Assembly: GCF_034479555.1 (NCBI RefSeq)
Contig: NZ_CP140151.1
Location: 2,914,001 to 2,978,000, forward strand
Origin: Chromohalobacter canadensis
Lineage (GTDB): Bacteria; Pseudomonadota; Gammaproteobacteria; Pseudomonadales; Halomonadaceae
DNA: 64,000 nt
Direction of reading: 5' to 3'
The position numbers and the translations under genes were made by a program. The notes under the pieces were generated by a model. It saw nothing but the letters and a program-made list of their open reading frames with translations. It had not been told where the DNA came from and searched no databases. Below, piece after piece: positions 32,781 to 44,175 of the stretch (positions are counted from its first letter, which is position 1; every line of letters starts with the position of its first letter).

Positions 32781-34367
32781 ATGGCTACTGAGATCAAAGC
32801 GCCGAATTTTCCGGAATCCGTTGCCGAGGGCACCATCGCTACTTGGCACAAGAAGGTCGGCGACAGCGTTGAACGTGATGAGCTGATTGTCGAGATCGAG
32901 ACGGATAAGGTCGTTCTCGAAGTCGTGGCGCCGGACGCCGGCACCGTGACCGAAATCAAGGTAGAAGAAGGCGATACGTGCGACTCTGAGCAGGTGCTTG
33001 GGATGCTGGGTGCCGCGAGTGAAGGCGGCGGCGAAAAGCCCGCCCAAGACTCGAAAAAGGAAGAGGCCAGCGAGAAGCAGGACACGTCAGCCGCCAAGTC
33101 CGACGATGCCAAGCCGGCGGCGTCCGGCAAACAGCATGACGTCAAGGCGCCGAGCTTCCCGGAATCCGTTCAGGAAGGCACCGTGGCGACCTGGCACAAG
33201 CAGGTCGGTGAAGCGGTGAAGCGTGACGATATCCTCGCGGATATCGAAACCGACAAGGTAGTGCTGGAAGTCGTCGCCCCGGCCGATGGCGCCCTCAGCG
33301 AGATCAAGGTGCAGGAAGGCGAGCAGGTCGAGTCCGAAGCGGTTCTCGCGTTGTTTGCCGAAGGCGCCGGCGGTGATGCGGGGGGGAGCGAGGCTGCCGC
33401 ATCCGGCGACACGGCGAGTGAGTCGAAAGACACCGGTGGTGGCAGTGACGAAAAAGTCGGCGACAAGATCCTGGCCCCGGCGGCGCGTAAGCTGGTCGCT
33501 GAGCACGATCTGGACGCCAGCAAGATCGAAGGCACCGGCAAGGGCGGCCGTGTTCTGAAAGAAGACGTGCAAAAAGCCGTCAAGGACGGCTCCGCCAAGA
33601 AGGGTGCCGAGCCCGCTGGTGGGGACGTCAAAGCGGCTGCCGCGCCCGCGCCGGCTATCGAGGGCGAACGCCCCGAGCAGCGTGTCCCGATGAGCCGTCT
33701 GCGTCAGACCATCGCCAAGCGTCTGGTGCAGGCGCAACAGACCGCCGCCATGCTGACCACCTATAATGAGGTGGACATGAGCGCGGTGATGAACCTGCGC
33801 AGTCAGTACAAGGAAACCTTCCTCAAGGCGCACGATACCAAGCTCGGTTTCATGGGCTTCTTCGTCAAGGCGTGCACCGAGGCCCTCAAGCGCTTCCCCG
33901 ACGTGAACGCGTCGATCGATGGCAGCGATATCGTCTACCACGGCTATCAGGACATCGGTGTTGCCGTGTCCACGCCGCGTGGGTTGGTCGTGCCGGTGCT
34001 GCGTGATACCGACAGCATGAAGCTCGCCGATGTCGAGAAGAGCATCGTCGACTTCGGCAAACGCGGTCGAGACGGCAAGCTCGGCATCGAGGACATGCAG
34101 GGCGGTACCTTCACCATCACCAACGGCGGTATTTTCGGGTCGCTGCTGTCGACACCGATTATCAATCCGCCGCAGACCGCAATCCTGGGTATGCACAAGA
34201 TCCAGGAGCGTCCGATGGCCGTCGACGGCAAGGTCGAGATTCGTCCGATGATGTATCTCGCCATTTCCTATGACCACCGCATGATTGATGGCAAGGACGC
34301 AGTGCAGTTCCTGGTGACGATCAAGGAACTGCTCGAGGATCCCGCACGCTTCTTGCTCGACGTGTGA
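32781..34367 (+). CDS. sucB: Dihydrolipoyllysine succinyltransferase (E2) with two lipoyl domains
   Basis: A 528-residue E2 component. Two tandem lipoyl domains are visible, each with the modified Lys in [12 protein letters not shown] (about residues 41-52 and 155-166), joined by Ala/Lys/Glu-rich linkers; then the E1/E3-binding domain ([33 protein letters not shown]), and the catalytic domain ending with the active-site [16 protein letters not shown]. coli SucB has one lipoyl domain (405 residues), so the additional domain explains the length. Middle gene of sucAB-lpd. Confidence 0.95.
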   Translation: MATEIKAPNFPESVAEGTIATWHKKVGDSVERDELIVEIETDKVVLEVVAPDAGTVTEIKVEEGDTCDSEQVLGMLGAASEGGGEKPAQDSKKEEASEKQDTSAAKSDDAKPAASGKQHDVKAPSFPESVQEGTVATWHKQVGEAVKRDDILADIETDKVVLEVVAPADGALSEIKVQEGEQVESEAVLALFAEGAGGDAGGSEAAASGDTASESKDTGGGSDEKVGDKILAPAARKLVAEHDLDASKIEGTGKGGRVLKEDVQKAVKDGSAKKGAEPAGGDVKAAAAPAPAIEGERPEQRVPMSRLRQTIAKRLVQAQQTAAMLTTYNEVDMSAVMNLRSQYKETFLKAHDTKLGFMGFFVKACTEALKRFPDVNASIDGSDIVYHGYQDIGVAVSTPRGLVVPVLRDTDSMKLADVEKSIVDFGKRGRDGKLGIEDMQGGTFTITNGGIFGSLLSTPIINPPQTAILGMHKIQERPMAVDGKVEIRPMMYLAISYDHRMIDGKDAVQFLVTIKELLEDPARFLLDV

Positions 34368-34398
34368 TGGCTGTCGCCGAACAATGCGTTGCGACTAA

Positions 34399-35865
<1,467 letters not shown>

Positions 35866-35900
35866 GCGCTTCGACGAGCGTTTCAGTGTAGAGACGCGTC

Positions 35901-35920
35901 GCTCCCGCCCAGGCGGGAGC
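35901..35920. terminator. Hairpin between lpd and sucC
   Basis: GCTCCCGCC and GGCGGGAGC, effectively an 8-bp stem with a 4-base loop, no T-tract; could attenuate or stabilise rather than end transcription. Confidence 0.35.
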
Positions 35921-36005
35921 GAACAGGGGTAGCGGTGGCCTGAGGCTGTAAAAGGTCGAGGCCCTCGTTACCATTCGAGTCACATGCAACCAATGGCATG
36001 ACACG

Positions 36006-37172
36006 ATGAACCTTCACGAGTATCAGAGCAAACAGCTGTTTGCCGATTATGGTCTACCGGTGTCCAAGGGTTTCGCCGTGGATACCCCCGAAGAAGCTGC
36101 CGATGCGTGCAAGAAGATCGGCGGTGACAAATGGGTCGTCAAGGCCCAGGTTCACGCAGGTGGCCGTGGCAAGGCCGGCGGCGTCAAGCTGGTCGAAAGT
36201 GCCGCGGATGCCAAGGCGTTCGCCGAAAAATGGCTGGGCGAGAACCTGGTGACCTTCCAGACTGATGAGAAGGGCCAACCGGTCACCAAGATCCTGGTCG
36301 AAAACTGCACCGATATCGCCAACGAGCTTTATCTGGGCGCCGTCGTCGATCGCGGCACGCGCCGTATCGTTTTCATGGCCTCTACTGAAGGTGGCGTTGA
36401 AATCGAGAAGGTTGCCGAAGAGACGCCAGAGAAGATTCTCAAGGCTGAAGTCGATCCACTGGTGGGTGCTCAGCCCTACCAGGCGCGTGAACTGGCTTTC
36501 TCTCTGGGCCTGGAAGGCGCACAGATCAAGCAGTTCACCAAGATCTTCCTGGGCCTGGCCAAGCTGTTCGAGGAAAAAGACCTCGCGCTGCTCGAGATCA
36601 ACCCGCTGGTGATCAACGAAAGTGGCGACCTGCACTGCTTGGATGCCAAGATCGGTCTCGATGGCAATGCGCTGTATCGTCATCCCGATTTGCAAGCCAT
36701 GCGTGACCCGTCTCAGGAAGACGAGCGTGAGGCGCACGCCCAGGCGTGGGAACTCAACTACGTCGCTCTGGAAGGCAACATTGGCTGCATGGTCAATGGC
36801 GCTGGTCTGGCCATGGGCACCATGGACATCATCAAGCTCAACGGCGGGCAGCCGGCCAACTTCCTGGACGTTGGCGGCGGTGCCACCGAAGAGCGTGTGG
36901 GCGAAGCCTTCAAGATCATCCTCTCTGACGATTCCGTGAAGGCCGTTCTGGTCAACATCTTCGGCGGCATCGTGCGTTGCGACATGATCGCCGAGGGCAT
37001 CATCGGTGCCGTTGAGCAGGTCGGTGTCAACGTGCCGGTCGTGGTGCGTCTCGAAGGCAACAACGCCGAGCTGGGTGCCGAGAAATTAGCCTCCAGCGGA
37101 CTGAATATCATCGCTGCTACCAGCTTGACCGACGCGGCCCAGCAGGTCGTCAAAGCAGCGGAGGGCAAGTAA
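36006..37172 (+). CDS. sucC: Succinyl-CoA synthetase beta subunit
   Basis: A 388-residue ADP/GDP-forming subunit making nucleoside triphosphate from succinyl-CoA. ATP-grasp fold: [45 protein letters not shown] and the C-terminal CoA-ligase domain with [11 protein letters not shown] and [14 protein letters not shown]. Stop and the sucD start overlap by one base (TAATG). Confidence 0.97.
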   Translation: MNLHEYQSKQLFADYGLPVSKGFAVDTPEEAADACKKIGGDKWVVKAQVHAGGRGKAGGVKLVESAADAKAFAEKWLGENLVTFQTDEKGQPVTKILVENCTDIANELYLGAVVDRGTRRIVFMASTEGGVEIEKVAEETPEKILKAEVDPLVGAQPYQARELAFSLGLEGAQIKQFTKIFLGLAKLFEEKDLALLEINPLVINESGDLHCLDAKIGLDGNALYRHPDLQAMRDPSQEDEREAHAQAWELNYVALEGNIGCMVNGAGLAMGTMDIIKLNGGQPANFLDVGGGATEERVGEAFKIILSDDSVKAVLVNIFGGIVRCDMIAEGIIGAVEQVGVNVPVVVRLEGNNAELGAEKLASSGLNIIAATSLTDAAQQVVKAAEGK

Positions 37173-38044
37173 TGAGTATCCTGATCGATAAAAGCACCAA
37201 GGTCATCTGCCAAGGCTTCACCGGTGGCCAGGGGACCTTCCACTCCGAGCAGGCGATCGCCTACGGCACCCAGATGGTGGGTGGCGTGACGCCGGGCAAG
37301 GGCGGCCAGACGCACCTCGGTCTGCCGGTGTTCAACACCGTCAAGGAAGCCGTCGACACGACCGGCGCCGAAGCCTCTGTGATCTATGTGCCCGCACCGT
37401 TCTGCAAGGACTCCATCCTTGAGGCTGCCAATGCTGGCATCAAACTGATCGTATGCATCACCGAGGGTATTCCGACTCTCGACATGCTCGACGTCAAGGT
37501 CAAGTGCGACGAGCTGGGCGTACAACTGATCGGCCCGAACTGCCCAGGCGTGATCACGCCGGGTGAGACCAAGATCGGCATCATGCCGGGCCATATCCAT
37601 AAGCCGGGCAAGGTCGGTATCGTCTCGCGTTCGGGCACCTTGACCTATGAAGCGGTCAAGCAGACCACCGATCATGGCTTCGGCCAGTCCACGTGCGTGG
37701 GCATCGGCGGCGACCCGATCCCGGGCTCCACCTTCATCGATATCCTCGAGAAGTTCGAGCAGGATCCGCAGACCGAAGCGATCGTGATGATCGGCGAGAT
37801 CGGCGGCACAGCGGAAGAAGAAGCCGCAGCGTACATCAAGGAGCACGTCTCCAAGCCGGTGGTTTCCTATATCGCGGGCGTGACAGCGCCTCCCGGCAAG
37901 CGCATGGGCCATGCTGGCGCCATCATCGCCGGCGGCAAGGGCACTGCGGACGAGAAGTTTGCGGCGCTCGAATCTGCGGGTGTCAAGACGGTGCGTTCGC
38001 TCGCCGAGATCGGCGATGCGCTGAAGGCAGCGACTGGCTGGTAA
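37172..38044 (+). CDS. sucD: Succinyl-CoA synthetase alpha subunit
   Basis: A 290-residue subunit carrying the phosphorylated His in [19 protein letters not shown]. CoA-binding domain at the N-terminus ([37 protein letters not shown]) and [13 protein letters not shown] in the middle. Last gene of the TCA block; a strong terminator follows. Confidence 0.97.
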   Translation: MSILIDKSTKVICQGFTGGQGTFHSEQAIAYGTQMVGGVTPGKGGQTHLGLPVFNTVKEAVDTTGAEASVIYVPAPFCKDSILEAANAGIKLIVCITEGIPTLDMLDVKVKCDELGVQLIGPNCPGVITPGETKIGIMPGHIHKPGKVGIVSRSGTLTYEAVKQTTDHGFGQSTCVGIGGDPIPGSTFIDILEKFEQDPQTEAIVMIGEIGGTAEEEAAAYIKEHVSKPVVSYIAGVTAPPGKRMGHAGAIIAGGKGTADEKFAALESAGVKTVRSLAEIGDALKAATGW

Positions 38045-38057
38045 GTTGCCTCCCGCT

Positions 38058-38079
38058 CCAGCGGCCCATGGGCCGCTGG
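38058..38079. repeat. Perfect palindrome after sucD
   Basis: CCAGCGGCC-CATG-GGCCGCTGG, 14 bases past the sucD stop; no T-tract. Precedes the terminator below. Confidence 0.5.
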
Positions 38080-38090
38080 ACCGCGAGCAT

Positions 38091-38129
38091 GACGAAGGGC
38101 ATCCCCACGGGGATGCCCTTCGTCGTTTT
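38091..38129 (+). terminator. Terminator of the sucCD block
   Basis: A 15-bp perfect stem (ACGAAGGGCATCCCC with its complement) with a very short loop, followed by CGTTTT. Confidence 0.85.
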
Positions 38130-38177
38130 AGGTGCTGTACGCAAACGGCCTGCGTTCGCCGGAAAACGGGAAAGTGG

Positions 38178-39170
38178 TTACCGACGACGAGACAGCAGTT
38201 TGGCGAAGGCAGGCCCTGCCAGCGCCAGAAAGATTGGTGCGCCGGCGATGAGATAGAAGTAGTAGGTCACGAAGCGCCAGATGAGCACGGCAGCGGCAGC
38301 ACTTTGCTTGCCGATCAAGGGCGCCAGCAAGGCGGTGGAGGTCAGCTCGGCGCCGCCTGCTCCGCCGGGTAGAAAACTCAACTGGCCTGCTGCCATGGAG
38401 AGCATCTGTACCAGGAAGGTCCAGGCCCAGTCGACGTGTGCACCCAGTCCTTTTACTGCCAGATACAGGATGCTGTAACGCAGCATCCAGTGGGCACAGC
38501 ACAGGGCGAAGACCGACAACAAGGTCAGGCGAGGCAGGCGTAGCGTCTCGATCAGGGCATTACGGAAATGCAGCAAGCGGCGGGCGAATCCGAAGCGTGC
38601 CTTGCGGCGTACCTTGAGCCGCTCGAGCCAGCCGCCGGTGACCTGGAGCAGGCGCCCATAGTGGCGTATGACCAACCACAGCAGTATGAAGCCGCACACC
38701 AGCAGCAACGACGGCAGGCCCACCAGCCAGCCGAGATTGAGATCGATGGCCTCTATGACGACATAGAGCGCGACGCCGATCAATGCGGAAAGAAAGAAGA
38801 GCAGGTCGGTCAGCTGGTCGACGGCAAAGATCGCCGAGGCTTGCACGGGACGAACTCCGCGCCGGGCCAGCAAGCTCAGGAGCGTCAACAAGCCCCCGGT
38901 GCCGCCGGGCGTGGCGCAGATAGCAAACTCGGTGGACATCACGATGCCTACCGCACGTGTCTGGCCGAGGCGTCCGGCGCGCCCCGCCAGCAGCAGGCGA
39001 AGCCGTAAGGCATTGATGTTCCAGCAGATGACGATCAGCAGCAGCATAAACGCCAGTTGCTGCAAGGGAAATGCTGCGAGCTCGCCGAAAAGCGCGCGCC
39101 CACCGAACAACAACGGGATGCTGATGGCCGCCACCAACCCGATAACTAGCAAGATCACCAGGCGCTTCAT
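38178..39170 (-). CDS. Flippase-like membrane protein (lysylphosphatidylglycerol synthase TM-domain family)
   Basis: A 330-residue inner-membrane protein with about eight hydrophobic segments and the family motifs STEFAICATPGGTGGL and SFLPGGAGGAELTSTALL. Relatives are the membrane half of MprF and the UPF0104 proteins, thought to move lipids or lipid-linked sugars across the membrane; no synthetase domain is fused. The ATG at 39170 overlaps the upstream stop (ATGA). Last gene of a three-gene operon with a glycosyltransferase and a deacetylase, so a glycolipid export role is likely (inference). Confidence 0.8.
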   Translation of the reverse strand: MKRLVILLVIGLVAAISIPLLFGGRALFGELAAFPLQQLAFMLLLIVICWNINALRLRLLLAGRAGRLGQTRAVGIVMSTEFAICATPGGTGGLLTLLSLLARRGVRPVQASAIFAVDQLTDLLFFLSALIGVALYVVIEAIDLNLGWLVGLPSLLLVCGFILLWLVIRHYGRLLQVTGGWLERLKVRRKARFGFARRLLHFRNALIETLRLPRLTLLSVFALCCAHWMLRYSILYLAVKGLGAHVDWAWTFLVQMLSMAAGQLSFLPGGAGGAELTSTALLAPLIGKQSAAAAVLIWRFVTYYFYLIAGAPIFLALAGPAFAKLLSRRR

Positions 39171-39943
39171 GCGGCGTGCTGCTCCCTCCGGCGTTGCCCC
39201 GTCACCCAATCGTACTTGGTGATGGGACGGCGGCCTTCGTGGATCAGTCGCTCCAGAACAGCGAGCCAGTATGCCTGAACGCGGGCATGGCGCATGTCCA
39301 CGGGATGTAGTCCCAGGCGTAGCAGCGGCGCCTCGCGGCTACGCCAGCGCTGCGTTTCGCTGGCCAGGCGTGACAAGCCACGACGCCAGGCGCTACGGGC
39401 GCTCCACACCAGCCCCGGCGCCTCGAGGCGCGTGTAGTCGGGCAGCGTATACAGATGTTGCGGATCGCTGGTGTAGCAGAAGTCGCGCTGGGCCAGCGCG
39501 CGTCGCGCTCCCTGGCTCATCAGCCAGGCCGGTGCCACGAAGCCGGTGAGTGGCCAGCCCTGTGATCGGAAGAGCTCTATGCCCTTATCCAGCCGCTGTG
39601 CTGCCTCGTTTTCGTCAAGGGCGTAGAACTCGCCTTCCCAGGTATAAAAGCGCCGCATGAACCAGTCGCGAGGCGTGCGCGGTGAGGGTGCATCGTCGCA
39701 ATGGTAATAGCCGTGCAATGCCAGTTCATCGCCCATGGCTCGACGGCGCTGCAAGTTTTCGAGGAAAGCGCCATCGCGGCGACAATCACTGCGATGATGA
39801 AAGTCGGGCACAACCAACCAGGTGATAGGAATCGGGCCATGTCGACGTGCCAGGGCGTCGACCTTGGCCACGAAGTCGATGTAGTCGGGCCAGGTCTCCG
39901 GCGCGATATCGTGGAGGACGAGGGAAAGGTGACGATCAGCCAT
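39167..39943 (-). CDS. DUF2334 polysaccharide deacetylase-family protein
   Basis: A 258-residue protein of the NodB-like fold: LVLHDIAPETW carries the metal/catalytic Asp region, DELALHGYYHCDD the His ligands, and GFVAPAWLMSQGARRAL the core barrel. Family members remove N-acetyl groups from sugars. It overlaps the glycosyltransferase upstream by 8 bases and the flippase-like gene downstream by 4, so all three are translationally coupled and probably modify one lipid-linked glycan. Substrate unknown. Confidence 0.8.
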   Translation of the reverse strand: MADRHLSLVLHDIAPETWPDYIDFVAKVDALARRHGPIPITWLVVPDFHHRSDCRRDGAFLENLQRRRAMGDELALHGYYHCDDAPSPRTPRDWFMRRFYTWEGEFYALDENEAAQRLDKGIELFRSQGWPLTGFVAPAWLMSQGARRALAQRDFCYTSDPQHLYTLPDYTRLEAPGLVWSARSAWRRGLSRLASETQRWRSREAPLLRLGLHPVDMRHARVQAYWLAVLERLIHEGRRPITKYDWVTGQRRREQHAA

Positions 39944-41054
39944 GCTGAAGACTCTCCGTGTTGACGCGTTGTCCGGTCAATTCACGATAATGATGCATCA
40001 GGCTGGAGACCACGATATCCCAGTCGTGATGGCGTTCGACATGCAGGCGGGCACGGCGTCCTTGTTCTTCGGGCGCATTGGCGCAGAGTTCGCGCACGGC
40101 GCGCGCCATGTCGTTCGCCGAGTGGGGTTCACATAGCAGTCCGCAGCCTAGGGGAACGTTCTCGGCCAGGGCGCCTGCGCGTGCCGCGACGACTGGAATG
40201 CCACTTGCCATGGCTTCCAGGGCGACCAGGCCGAACGTTTCCTGAGTGCCGGCATGAAGCAGCATGTCGCTGCTGGCCAGCCACTCGGCGACATCGACGG
40301 TGGCCGTGTAGCGGCCGATGACGCTGACGTTGTCGGGAACGCGTTGCGGCATCTGCGGCCCGATCAACAACAGGTGGTAACCTTTGCCAAGGCGCCGTGC
40401 CGTTTCCAGCAGGACCGGCAGGTTCTTCTCGCGGGAGCCGCGTCCCACGAAGATCAGCAGGCGCGTATTGTCGTCGAGTCCCAAACTCTGGCGGTAGGCC
40501 TCTTGGCGGCGCTGGGGCGAGAAGGTTTTCAAGTCGACCCCCAGCGGCTGCAGGGCGACATTGTCGAGGCCGAGGCCATGCAATTTATCGGCGATGACGC
40601 GGCTAGGCGCGAGGACACGATTGCAATGCCGATAGAGGTTTTCGACATAGCGCTCAAGGGCCATGCGCGTCCAATTGCCGAGACGGTTGCCGATCAGGCG
40701 AGGTAGGTCGGAATGATAAAATCCTACCACGGGCACGTCCAAGGCTCGGCCGGCATCAAGCGCGGCCCAGGCGGTGACGTAAGGATCGCCGGCTTCGATG
40801 ATATCCGGCGCCAATTGGATCAATTTGCGTCGCCAGCCCTCGCGTTTCAGAGGAAAACGATAACCTTGGCTGAAGGGTAGTGGTGGCGCTGGGACTTCAT
40901 GAATGGACTCACTAAACGCATGGTGGGCGCCGGGAATCACCAGGCTGGACGTCACGCCAGGCAGTGTCGCCAAGCGGTTGCGTTTGGCCTCGAGATAGGT
41001 ACGCACCCCACCGCTGGCAGGGGCGTAGAACATCGTGATGTCGGCGATATGCAA
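39936..41054 (-). CDS. Glycosyltransferase, GT-B fold (GT1/GT4 type)
   Basis: A 372-residue glycosyltransferase with the two Rossmann domains of GT4 enzymes: N-terminal FYAPASGGVRTYLEAK, then FVGRGSREKNLPVLLETA and the nucleotide-sugar E(x7)E motif in GTQETFGLVALEAMASG. Retaining enzymes of this type glycosylate lipids such as diacylglycerol or phosphatidylinositol. First gene of the coupled operon with DUF2334 and the flippase-like protein. Donor and acceptor are unknown. Confidence 0.85.
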   Translation of the reverse strand: MHIADITMFYAPASGGVRTYLEAKRNRLATLPGVTSSLVIPGAHHAFSESIHEVPAPPLPFSQGYRFPLKREGWRRKLIQLAPDIIEAGDPYVTAWAALDAGRALDVPVVGFYHSDLPRLIGNRLGNWTRMALERYVENLYRHCNRVLAPSRVIADKLHGLGLDNVALQPLGVDLKTFSPQRRQEAYRQSLGLDDNTRLLIFVGRGSREKNLPVLLETARRLGKGYHLLLIGPQMPQRVPDNVSVIGRYTATVDVAEWLASSDMLLHAGTQETFGLVALEAMASGIPVVAARAGALAENVPLGCGLLCEPHSANDMARAVRELCANAPEEQGRRARLHVERHHDWDIVVSSLMHHYRELTGQRVNTESLQHG

Positions 41055-41163
41055 AGCGTGACTCCTTGAAACCTTCCCGGTTGGTTACGGAGTGACCGCT
41101 CGGGCCCTGACGGGCTTGTCGTAGGAATGTCACCGCGCTGTCATGAGATTACGCTGGCACATG

Positions 41164-41201
41164 CCATGCCTTGCGTCCAATTCTTGTGACGCAAGGCATG
41201 G
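41164..41201. repeat. Long inverted repeat between the glycosyltransferase and rnb
   Basis: CCATGCCTTGCGTC and GACGCAAGGCATGG, perfect 14-bp arms with a 10-base loop, just past the rnb stop. No T-tract; probably the 3' end hairpin of rnb. Confidence 0.6.
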
Positions 41202-41207
41202 TCGGCT

Positions 41208-43148
41208 TCAGACGGCGGGACGTGCGACCAATGAGCGTGTCGCCTCGACGGCCTCGGCCAGTGCAACCTGAACGCTGTCGCCGAGCTTGTAACGCGGTTG
41301 GCCCTCGATCTGGATGCGGCCTTCCTTGTCGTCAATGACAACCTTGTCGCGTTCACTATGCATGAACGGAGCCGGGACGAACGCGGTGGCACCATTGGCG
41401 GAGAGACGAACCCGCATGCCCCCACGGTTGATGGCGATGATTTCGGCATCGAAGACTTCGCCGTTTTCGGCTGAGGAGCCGAGATAGCGCACGTAGAGCC
41501 AATCCTTGACGTCACGTTCCGCCATGCGGTTGAGACGCCGTCGCTCGGTAAGCTGCTCGGTCAATGCTTGGCTGGCCTCGGCGGGCGCGTCCTCACCCTT
41601 GAGTACTCGCTTGATCAAACGGTGATTGACCATGTCGCCGTACTTGCGGATGGGCGATGTCCAGGTGGCATATGCCGGAAGCCCCAGGCCGAAGTGCGGG
41701 CCAGGCTGAGCGGACATGTTGGTATAGCCCTGGAAACGGCGCAGACGTGCGTCGAGCCAGGCGTCTTCGCGTGCTTCCAGGGCGCGGCGCAGCTCGCGAT
41801 AACGCGAGAGCTCCAGCAACTGTTCGCGTTCCACGCTGATGTCCTGGGCGGCCAGGAACTCGATCGCCTGATCGGCCTTCTCGGGCTCGAATGCCTGGTG
41901 GACGTTGAAGATGCCATGGCCCACGCGTGAGGCCAGCAGATCGGCACAGCAGGCGTTGGCCGCGATCATCGACTCCTCGATCATGCGCTGAGCGGTGCGG
42001 CGTTCCTCGATACGTACCGCCAGCACATTGCCCGCGTCATCGACGTCGAAGGCATAATCGGGACGGTCCTTGAACACCAGTGTGTGTTCCTCGCGCCATG
42101 CGTTGCGGGCCTGAGTCATCGCGGCCAGGGCCTTGAGCTGGGTGGCCATGGTCTCGTCGGCAGGGGCCCAATCGCCTTGGCCTTCCAGCCAGTCGGAGAC
42201 CTGGTCGTACACCAGACGCGCATGCGAACGGACATTGGCGGCGAAGAATCGATAGTCGCCGAGGGTGCCGTCGCGCTGGATATCCAATGTGCAGACCAAG
42301 GTCGGGCGCTCTTCGCCTTCCTTCAGTGAGCACAGCTCGTTGGCCAGCGTTTCCGGCAGCATGGTGACGTTCTGGCCCGGTAGATACACCGTGAAGGCAC
42401 GTGTCTGCGCTTCCAGGTCGACCGGATCGCCCTCGCGGACGTAGGCCGTGGGATCGGCGATCGCCACGCTGAGACGCCAGCCATCTTCGCGTGTCTCGAT
42501 GTGCAGAGCGTCGTCCATATCGCGGGTCTTTTCACCGTCGATGGTGAAAAAGGGCGTCGCGGTCCAGTCCTCGCGCTCGAGACCTTCATCGTGCAGCGGC
42601 CACTGCTCGCCGAATTGCGGTGATGCCTGTTCCAGCGCATGGCGCGCCAGAGTCACGCGCCATGGCACGGCGGGGTTATCGGCCTTGACCACGAGCTCGT
42701 CGACCTGAGCGAAGAATCCGCGGTCGTCGGGCTTGAGCGGGTGGCGCACCAAGCGCGCTACGACCCAGTCGCCGTCTTCCAGGGTGCTCTCATCGAGTGA
42801 GTTCTTGAGGCGTGCGCGCAACTGGTTGTTGATCAAAGGATGGTCGGGAACGACGCTAAGGCGCCCCTCGCGCTTGACCAGTCGCGCCACGAAACGGTCG
42901 AGCCCCGCTTCGAGGAGCGTATCGGGCTCGACGGAGGTCTTGTCTCCCTCCTGCTTGATCAGCGAATCGACGCGGTCGCCATGTAGTACCTGCTTCATGG
43001 CGGGCGGTGGAACGAAATAGGAGGTGCCGTCCTCGGCTTCGAGAAAGCCGAAGCCGCGATCGGTGGCCTTGATCACCCCTTGAACACGCGGGGTGGTTTC
43101 ACGAATCTGTTGCTTGAGCTGGGCAAGCGCGGAGTTGTTCTGCAGCAT
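41208..43148 (-). CDS. rnb: Exoribonuclease II
   Basis: A 646-residue 3'-5' exoribonuclease that degrades unstructured RNA. Starts MLQNNSALAQLKQQIRETTP, close to E. coli RNase II; cold-shock domains (GVIKATDRGFGFLEAEDGTS), the RNB catalytic domain with the Asp cluster in TIDGEKTRDMDDALHI and AIADPTAYV, and a C-terminal S1 domain. No C-terminal extension of the RNase R type. Monocistronic and convergent with nothing upstream. Confidence 0.94.
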   Translation of the reverse strand: MLQNNSALAQLKQQIRETTPRVQGVIKATDRGFGFLEAEDGTSYFVPPPAMKQVLHGDRVDSLIKQEGDKTSVEPDTLLEAGLDRFVARLVKREGRLSVVPDHPLINNQLRARLKNSLDESTLEDGDWVVARLVRHPLKPDDRGFFAQVDELVVKADNPAVPWRVTLARHALEQASPQFGEQWPLHDEGLEREDWTATPFFTIDGEKTRDMDDALHIETREDGWRLSVAIADPTAYVREGDPVDLEAQTRAFTVYLPGQNVTMLPETLANELCSLKEGEERPTLVCTLDIQRDGTLGDYRFFAANVRSHARLVYDQVSDWLEGQGDWAPADETMATQLKALAAMTQARNAWREEHTLVFKDRPDYAFDVDDAGNVLAVRIEERRTAQRMIEESMIAANACCADLLASRVGHGIFNVHQAFEPEKADQAIEFLAAQDISVEREQLLELSRYRELRRALEAREDAWLDARLRRFQGYTNMSAQPGPHFGLGLPAYATWTSPIRKYGDMVNHRLIKRVLKGEDAPAEASQALTEQLTERRRLNRMAERDVKDWLYVRYLGSSAENGEVFDAEIIAINRGGMRVRLSANGATAFVPAPFMHSERDKVVIDDKEGRIQIEGQPRYKLGDSVQVALAEAVEATRSLVARPAV

Positions 43149-43264
43149 CGAGACACATTCGGTTGGGGGGAGTAGGCGATACTATACGGGTTCGTGTATC
43201 CCCCGCCAACCGACGCCTGGCGGGGAAAGCGGGGGATGCACGCGATGTCCTGCCAAGCGCTGGA

Positions 43265-43894
43265 TCAGCGCAGCGCTCCATCAATCGCCGTATCGCCATC
43301 GAGCAGGGAAAACTCGCGCTGGCGCAGTTCGCGGTTGCGCACTACCTCGAGCAACGCATGCGCGACGTTGGCGCGTGAAATGCGGTTGTCATCGGTGTTG
43401 GCGATGTTGGTCGTGACGCGTTGCGTCGCGGCCTCGTCGGTCAGTCGGCCCGGCTTGAGAATCACATAAGGCACGCGGGATGCACGCAGATGAGCATCGG
43501 CGGCATGCTTGGCGGCCATGTAAGGGCGTAGCTTGGCCGGTGCCTCAAGCACTTGGTCGGCGCGCATCGCGCTGACCATGATGAAACGCCCGATACCCAG
43601 TGACGCGGCAAGATCGATCGCGCTCAGCGCGCCATAGAGATCAATCATCAGTGTCTTGTCGGGGCCGGTATGCGGACCCGATCCCGCCGCGAAAACCACT
43701 TGATCGCAGCCATAGAACGCCTTGCGGAAGTCACCTTCCAGATCGGCAAGCACCGTCTCGATACCGCGTTCCTGGAACCACGCCTGCTGCGACGTATCGC
43801 GGATCATCGCGCGAATCGGCACGTCGGCTTCATGCGCGAGTTCACAGAATTGGCGGCCGATCTGACCGTTGGCGCCGATCACTAGCGTCTTCAT
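43265..43894 (-). CDS. NAD(P)-binding atypical short-chain dehydrogenase (NmrA/YwnB-like)
   Basis: A 209-residue Rossmann protein: TLVIGANGQIGRQF (residues 3-16), VLADLEGDF, VFAAGSG, FIMVSAMRADQ and YMAAKHAADAHLRAS, the pattern of NAD(P)H-binding SDR-like proteins. No function is known for most members; often stress-induced reductases or redox sensors. It is transcribed towards rnb and away from the nag regulator. Confidence 0.8.
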   Translation of the reverse strand: MKTLVIGANGQIGRQFCELAHEADVPIRAMIRDTSQQAWFQERGIETVLADLEGDFRKAFYGCDQVVFAAGSGPHTGPDKTLMIDLYGALSAIDLAASLGIGRFIMVSAMRADQVLEAPAKLRPYMAAKHAADAHLRASRVPYVILKPGRLTDEAATQRVTTNIANTDDNRISRANVAHALLEVVRNRELRQREFSLLDGDTAIDGALR

Positions 43895-44080
43895 GGGGTT
43901 CTCCTCAGTGCTGTCGTTTCCGTGTGGCTACATTGCTGCAGGCTGTGCCGATGACTATTGCATGCGGTTCGCGGCGTCGGTAATCAAGCCCGCAAGACGC
44001 TTTTATATGCCAGCCTTGCTCTCATTTCTTTTCACTCCTCTCGTCACGTTCCTCAGCAGAGGTTTTTATCGGGTTTGTAA

Positions 44081-44126
44081 CTTGATAGGTACCACTATAA
44101 GACCAATTGGTATTTGACTGGTATTA
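44081..44126. promoter_or_regulatory. Operator cluster for the GlcNAc regulator
   Basis: Repeated GGTA/TGGTATT units: AGGTACCACTATAAGACC, the palindrome ACCAATTGGT (44102-44111) and GACTGGTATTAAAG. NagR/YvoA/DasR regulators bind TGGT-N-ACCA type sites, so this is a likely binding cluster 50-95 bases upstream of the regulator ATG. The rest of the 281-base spacer (43895-44175) shows nothing definite. Confidence 0.55.
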
Positions 44127-44175
44127 AAGAGGATCTATGTTGGTTATTTAGAACCCGACTTGAGAGGCCGTCTTC

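Noticed and set aside
33087..34277. A 396-codon open frame antisense to sucB
   Set aside because: Shadow of the sucB coding sequence; no ribosome site and no recognisable domain.
36758..37912. A 384-codon open frame antisense to sucC/sucD
   Set aside because: Crosses two well-defined genes on the other strand and has low-complexity composition.
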